From Telmatactis stephensoni (Eukaryota > Cnidaria > Anthozoa > Actiniaria > Isophelliidae): a stretch of 64,000 nucleotides of DNA. Of this stretch, positions 40,743 through 51,457 are shown piece by piece; the first letter of the stretch is position 1; each line of letters starts with the position of its first letter. The position numbers and the translations under genes were made by a program. The DNA lies in assembly GCA_029948255.1 (NCBI GenBank), contig JALIZF010001262.1, positions 62,001 to 126,000 on the forward strand, written 5' to 3'. The notes under the pieces were generated by a model. The model did no database searches. It saw only the letters and a list, made by a program, of their open reading frames with translations, and was not told the DNA's origin.

Positions 40743-43700
40743 GAGCCCATCAGTGTTGACAATACGCATGCGCCAAGTCTTATTCTTAGCGAGAGTCTTA
40801 ACGAGCTGGCACCAGTAGGGGCAGGTTTTTATTCCACCGTTAAAGTTGGTGAGTGGACACGCCCTGGTGGCAAACAGGTACGTAATGTACCATTACTGGA
40901 ATTTTCTCAACAGTTAATTGGAAATTGCAATTTCTTGAACATTTCTAACAAATTCCTGATGTCAAAACTGTTAGGAATTTCAATTTCTAATATTCTGTCG
41001 ATTTGGTAACAGTTAGAAATATCAGTTGGAACTGGTTGGAAACATCAATTTCTAACCACTGGAAATTAACCAGAAATGTCAGAAATTGGAGGGGAAATGA
41101 ATTAAAAGCATGTTTGTATTATAATTAACTGTTGAAATAGGCTCAATGCTGGACGTTTGCATTTCTAATAGTTGTAAAATTATTTTAAAAAATTGCAAAT
41201 TTCCATTAGTTAATATTATATTGGTGAAAAAATTTCGATCCAGTAGAGAGAAAACAGTGTGTGGAGACTGTAGTAGTGCAGAACGCTGTAGGACATTTAG
41301 AGGTCGGGGGGTCCGATATCGGCTAAAAGTACGATGCGCGCCGTTAGTACCGAGTACAAGAGACCCGCATGTACCGGAGAGGTGCTTCCTTAATTCCTTC
41401 GATACACGGGGTCTGTCCCGAGCCTTTAGACGTACGTAAATTGCTTTGATAGGGACGTTGATTGACTTTTTAATTGATTTTCAAAGTTAATGCTTAAAAA
41501 AAACAAGTTTCTGTTTGGCAAAGTGTATTTTAATCAATACGACGTAACGTGGCGCGCTTTTCACGAACTGAAATGGAAGTTTATAGCTATAGTACACGAA
41601 AACGATAACTGTCCGTTCGTAAATCGACACTTGTAAGCTCTACAACAACCACCTCTCTACAATGACCACTTCTCTACACTGACCACGTCTCTACAATAAC
41701 CACCACTGTACAATGACGTCCATCTCTGTACAATGACCACCTCTGTACAATGACCACCCCTGTACAATGACCACCTCTGTACAATGACCACCTCTGTACA
41801 ATGACCACCTCTGTACAATGACCATCTCTGTAGCTATAGAAGCAGGAAGATATGGAAAACAAAAAGTTGAAGCTGAAAAGAGATTCTGTATTTTCAATTC
41901 TGTAATAATACAGAAATTGAAACAGAAGAACATATGCTAGTTAATTGCCCCCTATATTCAACATTACGCGAAAGATTAATTTTCAAATTACAAAACTTAA
42001 ATATAACTACCAATGATATGGATAAAAGATCCCTTTTTATTTGTCTACTTAATTCTAATAATGAAAGTATAATTTTTTACATCTCCAAATTTATTAGTAA
42101 ATGTTTTCAATTAAGAAATGAAATAATTTCCAAAAATTAACTTTGTTGTATAAGTATATCTGTTTTTGTAAAGTCAGTATATATATTATATATAAATATA
42201 TGATATAGATACTGAAAATATTTATCAATTAGACAACAGAAAACCGCGCGCCCATGGCGTTATAGACGCACGAGAGAAAATATAAAGAACGATTAACCAA
42301 CTACACCTTCTCTATGCCTTCTTTTCAGAAAATTGTAGCTATCAAATGTCTCGACAAGGCAGCTTTTGATGGCCGTTTACAAGAAGTGCTGAATAACATG
42401 GCTTCATTGGACCACAAGAACATCGTAAAACTGTATGGAATATGCTTAGGCCCTCCTTTAAGGCTGGTAAGTCATGAGTGGTACGTAACTTATCTAAGAT
42501 GTATCACTTTTCATATGCGAGAGACGGAAGATGATCCATCAGGGGAGGGGAGGGGAGCAGAGGATGCACATTCCCTCCTGAGACGATCGACTTTAGACCT
42601 TTTTCTTCTCCGGCAAATTTTTCCGAAATATATTATGGATTCTCTGGACGGTTACTGATTTAATTTCTGTGTCGCTGCACTCGATCCTTCCTGATCGTGA
42701 TCGTGAGCTGCCGACGTTAAATATAGTGCTTTACCTTTATCTCTCGTAGGTAACAGAGCACGCAGACAATTGTTCTCTTCGAGATGCAATGAGAAACGAA
42801 AAGAGTGGGTTCTTTCGTCAGGTGACGCGGCTAAAAATGTACGCCATCCAAGTTGCAGAAGGAATGACTTACTTGGGGAAGAAGAACCTGGTACATAGTC
42901 ATCTCACTGCAGGAAACGTGCTGGTAGTAGAACAGGATTTGGTAAGAATTTTTATGTTTAATAACATCGTGGTGTGCTAACGCAAGAGGTCTCAGAGGTG
43001 AGGGTGAGCCACGAGAGGAAAGTGAGAGAGGGAAAGGGGAATTGTCAGTTAGATAGCGATTTGGAAGATAGGAATGGAGAAGAAAGGAGAGATATAAGAG
43101 GAATTTTAGGAGAGGGTGTAACAGGCTGAAGACGCAGGAAGGGGAAATGTCTGATGGGGGTGACGGGAGACGTAGGAAAAGGAAATCTTTGAGAGGGGTG
43201 GGGAAGGGAGGGGAAGGCAAGATAGGGACAGGGAAGGGAGGGGGAAATGGTTAGGTGTGGAAAGGACATAGTAGGATAATGGATGGAGCGGGAATAAAGT
43301 GTGACCGGAGTTCGGGAAGGGTAAGAAAAGCATAGACTGAATTGTTTTGGAAGAATTGGTTTATGAAGCCTCAGTTGCCAGTGCGTGGATAGAGGTTTGC
43401 AGAGTTCTGGTTACTACTGCTAAAGTTATGCGTTCTAATGAAACTCCCTTCCACCCACACAAATCTATACATCTGATGCTTCTGCAATCAACAATCTAAG
43501 TTATAGGAGTAATAACAGAAGATTAATTGGCGACATACGGTATATTTCGCTTTTGCCCCGTAGAGCTTATAAAATATATGAGCAAACTTATGAGTATCTG
43601 TCTTATTAGGTAAAAATTAGTGATACAGGACTATCTAGAGCTCTAAGTCAAGGCGAACACAGGACAGCTGAGTGGATGCTATGGTAAGTCATGTTACGAT

Positions 43701-46700
43701 ATCTGTGTAAATACTACCAATGCTAAGCCCCGCCGAGTCAACACTCCATACTATATTCTATTGATCATGAAAAAAGGTGTGCTCCAAAAGTGTACCAACG
43801 ATACTACCAATGATAACCCGCCGAGTTAACATTTCATACTATATTCTATTGAAAAAAGGTGCGCCCCAGAAGTCAAGAAGGGAGAGCCATTTACACACAA
43901 AGCTGATGTGTACGGTTATAGTGGACTTTTGTGGGAAATGCTGACATTTGATGGTGAACCTTGGAAAGAAATAGCTCAACCGGATCTGGATGAAAGACTT
44001 CCACAGCCTAAAGCATGTCCAGCAGAAATGTATAAGATTATGAAATCATGTTGGGCGGAAAACCCAGATGAAAGGCCAAATTTTGAGGAGATAATTTTAT
44101 CACTTCAGGAGGTAATGTGGTGGTAGTAGGTTGAATTCTGTTGACCGACCGACCGACCGACCGACCGACCGACCGACCGACCGACCGACCGACCGACCGA
44201 CCGACCGACCGACCGACCGACCGACCGACCGACCGACCGACCGACTGATCGAATTATCCGGATCCGAAGAAGAACGGAGCTCCATTTTAAATATCCCAAA
44301 TGCGGGTAAACATGTCATATTTGGCTACAACAAGTTTAATATAACCTTCTGTAATTTTAATAAAATCATGTTTTTGTTTTGTTCAGATTGAGATCCCCGT
44401 AGGAGTGGCAAAAATGGATGCCAAAAACTTTAGTGTTAACTACAGTGACATGTTGACGTTCACTAAAGGAAGCAAGATTACCATCATAAAAAGGTACAAT
44501 TACTACTATTGTTTCACACTGACACAGCATTTTTCCTATACCGAGTTATTTTAGTACTCAGAATTTCACGAAAAAATCACGTTACTTTTGAAAAAAGTAC
44601 GTTACTTTCTAAGTGGGAAAACCGGCTCCTGTTCACCTTTTGGAAGAAACGAGAGAAATAAAACTCTTTCGCTTGCTTGTCTGACAATGTTAAAATACTC
44701 ATTACGAACCAAAATGTATTAAGCGCTGATTGGCTACAGTTTTATCACCGTGGTAAAGGATGGTGGGAACGCGTTAGCGAATCGGAAAAAAAACTAAGGC
44801 AGGATGAATGGATATAGAATACAATAAAAGAATTTGTTCCCCTCTAGCTAGTCGATTTGACATTCTGCTTGATTGCCAACTAATCTAAATAACGGAAATC
44901 TAACCATAAACAGACAAATAATCTTCTACAGCAGATCCATGTAATGGCTATCTTCTGCTGCACTCGATCACACTCACTACCTCTGCATTAAATATTTTTC
45001 AATCATCGCTCAACTCTCAACTGATCTAAATAACGGTACTCTAACCATAAATAGACCCATTGTTTACTGTGTTGGTCGCCAACACAAAGGCAGACGAATT
45101 TTCCTATGTAGTATATATATACTCCTGTTATATGATGAATCTGATAACTTGTACCCTAAAGAACTCATTATGATGGGCGATCATATTATATCATTATCAT
45201 AACAAGGTCTATGTCATTGGGTTTGTATTTAAGGTTGGAGGGCAATCAATACCGTGGACAAAACGAGGACGCAGACATAGGACTGTTACGTTGTGACCAT
45301 GTTGACATTAACTGTAAAACCTCAAGAAAGGTATTCGTTCGTTCATTCATTCATTCTTTCATCCAGTGCTTCCTTCCCTTTCTTCCTTTTCTTCCTTCGT
45401 CCTTTCTTTCGTCCTTTCTTTCTTTCTTTCTTTCTTTTTCTTTCTTTCTTTCTTCCTCAGTTTCTTTCTTTCTTTCTTTCTTTTTTCTTCCTTCTCTCCG
45501 GCCTTCTTTCGTTTCTGTCTTTATTCATTCATTCGCCCATCCATTAACATCATTTATTTACACTACCACTTATCCTTCGCGGTTGGTCCATTCATTCTTC
45601 ATTCCTTCTATCCTTCCTTCATTAATTTCCTTCCTCCCTCCCTTCCTTCCATCGCCCATTCTTTCGTTCATTCAAATTATTCATCAAATTCCCCCATGGA
45701 CATCGGCTATTAATTTACTCAATACAAACTTCCCTTATATTTGATTATATATCAGAATGTGACTTGATCTATATGATTTTGTTGCTTTAGGACATTACAA
45801 GATTTCGAACTTCTAATTGGCATCCCTTTCAACATTGAGCACCAAGGACCAGCCACACTTATAGAGCAATGGACCGGAGTGCCCAGGCTTTTTAGGTAAG
45901 ATCTTACTTGCTAAAGAACATCGCCAGGAATAGCAGTCATTCTGAGCCCGCTCAGCCGGCTTCACCATGAGAGTAACAAAATGGCGATTTTTTTATGAAA
46001 AAGAAATAGCTTAAAACGAAAATAGATTCAAAATCCTAATGAGATTGCGCGATGTGCTTGGCGCTTACGAAGTAATTCCTATGAGAGGAACTCGACACAA
46101 TGAAGGAAAATAAATTTTCCTATACATTTCCTACAATTAATAAGAAATTGCATTTTCCTAGATATTTCCTACCTTTTTCTTTTTCCTATGATAGGAAATA
46201 TATAGGTAAATGCAATTTCCTATGATAGGAATTATCTAGGGAGTATCTAGGTAAAATGTATTTTCCTAAATTTTGTCCAGTTCCAATCATAGAAAATTGC
46301 AATTTCCTAGATATTTCCTAGATATTTTTTAGATATTTTCTAGATATTTCCTAAATTTCCTCTGATATTCCAGTGTAGTTGATAGCGTAACAGGAAATCC
46401 TTAATTTTATAACTGAAACAGCCTGATAGTGCTAGCTGTCCCAGAATGAACAGGGAAAAAAGGCTATTGGTTGAAAGAAGTGGTCCATGAATTTCAATTA
46501 AATTTAAATGGAATATGAAAGATAATACCTTTTGACAGATCAATCATCTGTATGTATTTGTAATAAGGCGAGAGACTTGAAGGACTTGAAAAATTAATCC
46601 ACATAGTGTAGAACTGAATGTTTACTCGCTTTATTCTCATGATCTCAGTGCAAGAATTGAATTGAAGAGCAAATTGAAAATTCAAGGGGAAAGAAACAGC

Positions 46701-49700
46701 AAATGAACCATGAGCCATATTTTCAAAATTGACGTCATTCCGAAACAATTTCCGTTTCATTTCAAAAGCTCAAGCTCCTTGTATCTCAAAGAGGTTATAC
46801 TTTTGGCTTAAAAGGTTATACTTCAAACTACTTGAGCTAAATGGAACTTTTAAGCACCGTCAACAGCACACGACCTGAGAATCAAATCAATATTCCCGTT
46901 GAAGTTTCTCTTCACATTGTCTATATATTATTAACAGTAATAGGAAATGCATTTATATGTGCAGCTTACTACAAGTACGAGAATCTACGAACTCCATCAA
47001 ACACCCCAGTGGTCAGCATCGCTGTTTGTGATCTACTTATGATGTTGGCGCCCATATTAAGACTAATTGGGATTACTAGTGACGAGAACAGTGTTCGTAC
47101 ATACTTGTGTGTTGTGTCTGGGTGTGTTGGGCATGGCGTTATTACTCTGATTATGCTTCATCTGTGTGCTATTAGCCTCGATAGACTTCTTGCTGTTAAG
47201 TATTCGTTACGTTATTCCAGTATAGTCACTAAGAGAAGGGTGTTAATTGTTTTACTTGGTACCTACATAATTGGAACAATGCAGGCTGTGGCAGTTATAA
47301 ATGTGGTCGTTAATACAGAATTAATAGATGATATTCTTAAGGTGACTGACTACGTTGGCAAAAAGTAATTAAATATCGTTTAAACCACAATTTTCTAGAG
47401 CGAAATTTAATGCTGATCCCAAAAACGAAAAGAAAAAAGGGGGGTCCCGCACTCGTTTTCGAGATAATCAGCATTGTATGAATGCCTATCTCCGAATTTT
47501 TGATGCGAAAATCGCTCAACCGGAAGTGAATAGAAAAGAAATTAAGAATTAGGGAAATAACATTTCTACAAAGGCTTCAATTGCGTAAATATTAGCTAAT
47601 GGAGTATTATGCAAAATGGCATAAATACTTTTGATGTGAGAACAGCAAAATACCTTCATTCCTTGGCTTTTGTGCTGCGAGTACCAACCACAATTGTCCT
47701 CATGTCGAGCAAAATTTTATACAAAAATCAATTTTTTCATATGCTAGAATGATTAACTTTTTTTGCAAAATTGATATCATTGAGATTTTTAGGTGTTTTT
47801 TTAAATAAACGAAAAAAAAGTATAGGGTCCCGTGCAAAAATGAAGGGTTTTGTGCCTTTGAAGTTGTTAAAAAGGGCTAAAAAATGCTAACCGGAAGTGC
47901 CGCCATTTTAAAAATGACGCGTAGCGCGAGCTTGATTCAAATTTGTGTTGACGAAAACAAGCGAGCGCTCACTGTTTTTTTCCAAAAAGAAAATATTTTT
48001 ACTTCATTCTCTAATGATTTTGAGTATTTAAATCCACAAGAATAAATTTGGAGCTGATTTTTGTACAAAAACTTAAGTTTTTCTATGATTTTTGCTGTTC
48101 GCTGAAATCTCCGCGCGCTATGACACTGCTTAAGACGTAATGCGCGAAATCATGCGCAGTGCCAACGTAGTCAGTCACCTTAAGCTTGTGGACCCTTGTC
48201 AAGAGTTCAAAAAGACTGGCTTAGAGAAACAATTCAAAAGTAGGTTTCCAACCATTAAGGCCTTATATATATGTGCCGCTACTCTCATCTTATTCTATGT
48301 CATTCCCTTCTTTATCATCGTCGTTTGCTATTCCTATATCTGGAAACAGTCTCTTCGACACAAAAAACAAATAATTGAACAAAGACAAGCAATTCAGCAA
48401 GATAATCAGCAACACTTTAAGCAATACATCAAGTCTACTAAAACATTTGCTGTTATCATTGGAGTGTTTTTGCTCACGTTTTTGCCCTCTCTCATCGTTG
48501 TATCCTTAAAACTGTTTGGTGTCAGTCTTAAGGAACATGGATACCTGTTCATAACAGCGATTGCTCTGGCATGCACGTCTGTAATATGGAATCCCTTGAT
48601 CTACGCATGGAGAGATACAAAGTTCAGAAGTGCATTTAGGAAAATGATTGTAGCAATAATCAAATGCAAGCGATAAAGATAAAGAAATAATATGCACTAA
48701 GAAGTGATCAGCTAATTTTTTGTGTGGCCTTTTTCACGTAAACGCGTCCAAGTGACACAGAATAATGAGGGAAAATGTTCTTTAACAAGAAGACCAAGGA
48801 AAAGAGGAAAGAAAACAAAGAGAAAAAGAAAGAAGAAAAACCTACACAGCATAAAGTAGGTTTTGTATGCCTGACTGTGCAAATAGACTGTGTAATAAAT
48901 GAATTACCTAAAATGCAAAGCAAAAAACAAAAAACAAAACAAAATTATATTTTAAAAATATAAACAGCTGCACTTGAATAGTTGAAGTTTGTAAAAACCT
49001 CTGTATAATAGCTAAATACAAATAAATAAATAAATATGATCGCGGCATTGTTAAGTGAACAGGGGGCTCTGGGTACGAGATTGGACAAGAGGCTGCATCG
49101 CCGAGTGTGGGCATGCGCTGTAGAGGCTTATTTGCATTTTGGCAGTACGGACGAACAAGAACACGAAAGAAGAATACGGAGAAACGGCAATTTGTATGAC
49201 CTCATCGAGGCAATTCCGCCGAGTAACAAACGATAATTTGCAATTTGCTTGTGTAATTAATTTGTACGTCACAAGGGCTGCCACCACGTTTGTTTATGTG
49301 CATTTTATCCAAACCCATTTCAATCGAAAACTGATCAGTCGAATGTTATCCTATTATTATTTCAAAACAAAGCAAACAAAAACAAAGCATATATTTATAT
49401 GTAGCAAAGATAAGAAACACAAAAAAATAAGAAAAAGGCTTCAAAAACGCCAATTTATGTTCAACAAGGCAAAAACTCTCCCGTTTTTCATTATCTCTAG
49501 ATCATGCTTCCCGCCGTCGAAACGTGAACTGCAAACGCGCAGCAAACTGGACGGCAAGACCTAAATCACGTGATATCTTGACGTTTACGGTTCACGGGAA
49601 TTGCGAAATCAATCTTAATGTGACTTTTGATCAATTTTTTTACGGTTTCATTTCCCAGAGATCGCGATGTTAAACCTCTCCCAAGTAACCAGGATAATAC

Positions 49701-51457
49701 CTTCCTAGTTGAGCCATATGAAAGCAAAGAAATGGAAGACATCAGAGATGGCAAGTTAGAATAATGTACCTAAATGTAGCTTTGAACGCACAAATATGAA
49801 AAACAGCTGGGGGGAGGGAGAGGAGGGAGGGGAGGGAGGGGAGGGCGCACCTCTTGATCAGACACTGGATAAACTGAACCTCTCGTCGTACGTATAGGGA
49901 TGGGGGTCAAAGGGCATGAGTGTCCATTACTAGGAGTCAGTCCAAACTCAAGTCTTAGAAGGGCGGGGTTTTTCCTAAAGAAATTCTTTTGAGAACGGAT
50001 TCCCGCCAACCTTAATAAAACTGTGTCCAATCAGCACTTGTCATGAGTCAATACATTTTAGTGCGTAATTAGAATTAATTGTCAATTGCAAGGTAGGGAC
50101 AAGTAAACGAGTTTCTGTCTCATCCAGTTATTCCTGAAGGCATTCACCGTTGGATACAGAAGCTCATTACAATTTAGAAAGCAATGTGATTTTCCTCACG
50201 AAATTGTTATTCCTCCTCCTCCTCCTCCTCCTCCTCCTCCTCCTCCTCCTCCTCCTCCTCCTCCTCCTCCTCCTCCTCCTCCTCCTCCTCCTCCTCCTCC
50301 TCCTCCTCCTCTTCTTCTAGATCTTATTGTTATTCTTCTTAATTGTTCTTCTTATTCTTATTTTTGTTCATATAGATGGCGAGGTATATATTAGCATGGA
50401 CCATGATGACTTCAGTGGCCCTTACATGTCGATGAACTTTAATCCATTAAGTGTAACAAACGAAAGCCCCAACCTACCACAACCAAACGGCAACTTAAAA
50501 TCAGATGTCGTTACGACAGGGGAGAATAACATATTACACCACGAAACAACTGCTAACGAAGCTGATAACAAACTAAAGGCCTTTGCACCAGAGAGTAAAA
50601 GTGAAAAGGTGCCACCTCCCATCCCAGTGCGGACAGACTTGGTAATCCCAAAAACACCTCAAGAGGTACAGCCTGCTCCACCAAGAAAACGTCCAGTCCC
50701 TACACCTAGAAGGAGAACATGCAACCCCGTGGAATTAAGGCAAAAACAGGGAACGGGAGTCAGGCCAAGGCCAGTGACAATCCCAGGTCCAGTTGGTCTG
50801 ATATATCAAGAAAATCAAATGAGTCAAACCGATCTTTCAAGTCCAAAGAGTCCTCCAAGTCAAACCGATCTTACAAGTCCAAAAAGTCATTCTAGTCAAA
50901 CGGGTTCAAAAGAATTTCCAGATCCTAGAGGCACAACGAACCAGACAGGTTCAGCGGGTCTAACAGGTACTCCGGAACGTGAAATGATCAGTAAACTTGA
51001 GGAAGTCACCACAACATTACCAAAAGCTTGTGATTCAACAAATGTACGACACGATGTTGTTGATGCTGTCCACAAAGATGCCATTTCTTCGGTAGGTGAG
51101 CAAACGAATAATAATGACAGCGATACTGAGCAGCCATTGTATCAAGTGCCAAACCAGTCATTGTATCAAGTTCCAAACCAAGAATCAAGTGCTTTGCACG
51201 GAAGAGGTCTTCCTGAGTCTCCCCAATCTCAATCTCAATCAGCTGTTTCTAAAATTCATGATGAGTTTTCAACTCCCAAACAAGATGTAAAAGCTGATGA
51301 AGAATGTCTGGCTGATGATGAAATTAATTCCGCCATTAAAAGAATCCAAACCGAATTCCCTCACTTTACTAAAGGTGAATGCTACACTCGTCTTCTAGAA
51401 CACAGAGGGGAGGTTGAGCAAATTATCAAAATATTACACGTTTGTGAAGCCGTCTAG
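40743..51457 (+). CDS. ACK/TNK2-type protein with degenerate kinase domain (nine exons; 5' end not found)
   Basis: Exons: 40743-40877, 42329-42466, 42750-42941, 43610-43683, 43859-44111, 44387-44493, 45234-45330, 45791-45895 and 50395-51457. The order is that of activated Cdc42 kinase: kinase, SH3, CRIB, proline-rich tail, UBA. Kinase features, numbered from the first visible codon: GAGFYS loop, VAIK lysine K51, helix-C glutamate E64, IQVAEGMTYL, HSH at 140-142 instead of HRD, N147 kept, DTG at 160-162 instead of DFG, and WCAPEV after an activation segment that is short and lacks tyrosine. SH3: VAKMDAKNFSVNYSDMLTF then NQYRGQN (ACK has WWRGQN). CRIB-like: IGIPFNIEHQGPAT and WTGVPRLF. Tail: PPPIPVRTD, repeated QTDLxSPKS and LYQVPNQ, UBA DDEINSAIKRIQTEF. 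The frame from 45330 to 45791 does not join, and the stop precedes a second UBA-like stretch in another frame. Catalysis is doubtful; a scaffold role or pseudogene is likely. Confidence 0.9.
40905..41095. repeat. GGAAATTGCAATTTC palindrome cluster in an ACK-like intron
   Basis: Several AGAAATT/GGAAATT units in both orientations occur in the intron after the first visible kinase exon, including TTGGAAATTGCAATTTCTTG. A related cluster is at 46090-46375 in another intron of the same gene. Confidence 0.6.
41641..41832 (+). repeat. 17-bp minisatellite in an ACK-like intron
   Basis: About eleven units of ACAATGACCACCTCTGT. The last six are nearly perfect and the first few are diverged. Confidence 0.9.
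41870..42140 (+). mobile_element. LINE remnant, C-terminal part of the polyprotein
   Basis: An open frame includes FCNNTEIETEEHMLVNCPLY and continues to FISKCFQLRNEIISKN, then a stop. The C-x-EIETEEH-x-L-x-C-P-x-Y pattern is the cysteine/histidine motif at the end of many non-LTR retrotransposon polyproteins. The fragment lies in an intron, in gene orientation, with no reverse transcriptase domain present. Confidence 0.65.
43711..43880 (+). repeat. Tandem duplication across a splice acceptor and the CAPE-encoding exon start
   Basis: 43711-43800 and 43801-43880 are diverged copies starting ATACTACCAATG. Each contains CATACTATATTCTATTGA, then AAAAAAGGTG and a CAP codon run. The first copy encodes CAPK with a stop-prone continuation; the second is the real exon start (CAPEV). 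The gene therefore has a decoy acceptor 90 bases upstream of the used one. Confidence 0.75.
44143..44245 (+). repeat. (GACC)n tetranucleotide repeat
   Basis: About 25 perfect GACC units begin 32 bases after the splice donor at 44112 of the last kinase exon. The Pro-Thr-Asp and Val-Gly-Arg-Ser frames here are artefacts. Confidence 0.95.
45335..45700 (+). repeat. TTTC/TTCC/TTCA pyrimidine repeat
   Basis: It fills most of the 460-base intron between the SH3 and CRIB exons, starting five bases after the donor. It may have disturbed the phase relation of these two exons or hide a small exon. Confidence 0.9.
46090..46375. repeat. ATTTCCTA / TAGGAAAT palindrome-rich tract
   Basis: Repeated TTTCCTAGATATTTCCTA and its inverse, with CAATTTCCTATGATAGGAAT, lie in the large ACK-like intron just upstream of the GPCR gene. 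Similar in style to 40905-41095. Confidence 0.65.
46841..48676 (+). CDS. Rhodopsin-class (class A) GPCR, split in extracellular loop 2 by a transposon-derived intron
   Basis: Coding parts 46841-47341 and 48185-48676 join in phase 0 after K167 and give 330 residues with seven membrane segments. Landmarks: TM1 VIGNAF (N1.50), TM2 SIAVCDLLMM (D2.50), TM3 cysteine in YLCVVSG, LDRLLAVKY in place of DRY, a loop-2 cysteine in LVDPC just after the junction, TM6 LLTFLPSL, and TM7 IWNPLIYAWRD (NPxxY). The ligand is unknown; this is a divergent orphan receptor. The gene is otherwise intronless and lies in the 4.5-kb intron of the ACK-like gene, same strand. If the insert is not removed, translation ends shortly after at VGKK and only TM1-4 are made. 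An AATAAA lies at 48894-48899. Confidence 0.94.
47341..48179. mobile_element. piggyBac-like MITE with TTAA duplication inside the GPCR coding sequence
   Basis: The 839-bp insert has perfect 20-bp terminal inverted repeats, GGTGACTGACTACGTTGGCA at 47341-47360 and its complement at 48160-48179. It is flanked by TTAA at 47337-47340 and 48180-48183, the piggyBac-superfamily target. It has no transposase frame, so it is non-autonomous. Removing it with one TTAA rejoins the receptor frame exactly. Its left end also makes AAG|GTGACT and its right flank makes CACCTTAAG|C, a GT-AG pair giving the same product by splicing (intron 47342-48184). Confidence 0.92.
48894..48899 (+). promoter_or_regulatory. 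Poly(A) signal AATAAA of the GPCR gene
   Basis: It lies 217 bases after the GPCR stop codon, inside the ACK-like intron. If used in the host transcript it would cut the ACK-like mRNA short. Confidence 0.45.
50213..50311 (+). repeat. (TCC)n microsatellite
   Basis: About 33 TCC triplets lie 84 bases before the acceptor of the last ACK-like exon, and act as an extended pyrimidine tract. Confidence 0.95.

Noticed and set aside
44100..44391. Pro-Thr-Asp and Val-Gly-Arg-Ser repeat proteins
   Set aside because: Translations of (GACC)n in an intron.
45211..45744. 177-codon Phe/Ser-rich frame
   Set aside because: Only its beginning (45234-45330) is a real exon; the rest is TTTC repeat after a donor site.
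50327..50394. Hydrophobic start MLFFLIVLLILIFVHIDG as a signal peptide of a secreted proline-rich protein
   Set aside because: The hydrophobic stretch is the pyrimidine-rich intron end before the acceptor at 50394; using it would break the phase from the CRIB exon, and the following sequence is the cytoplasmic ACK tail with a UBA.
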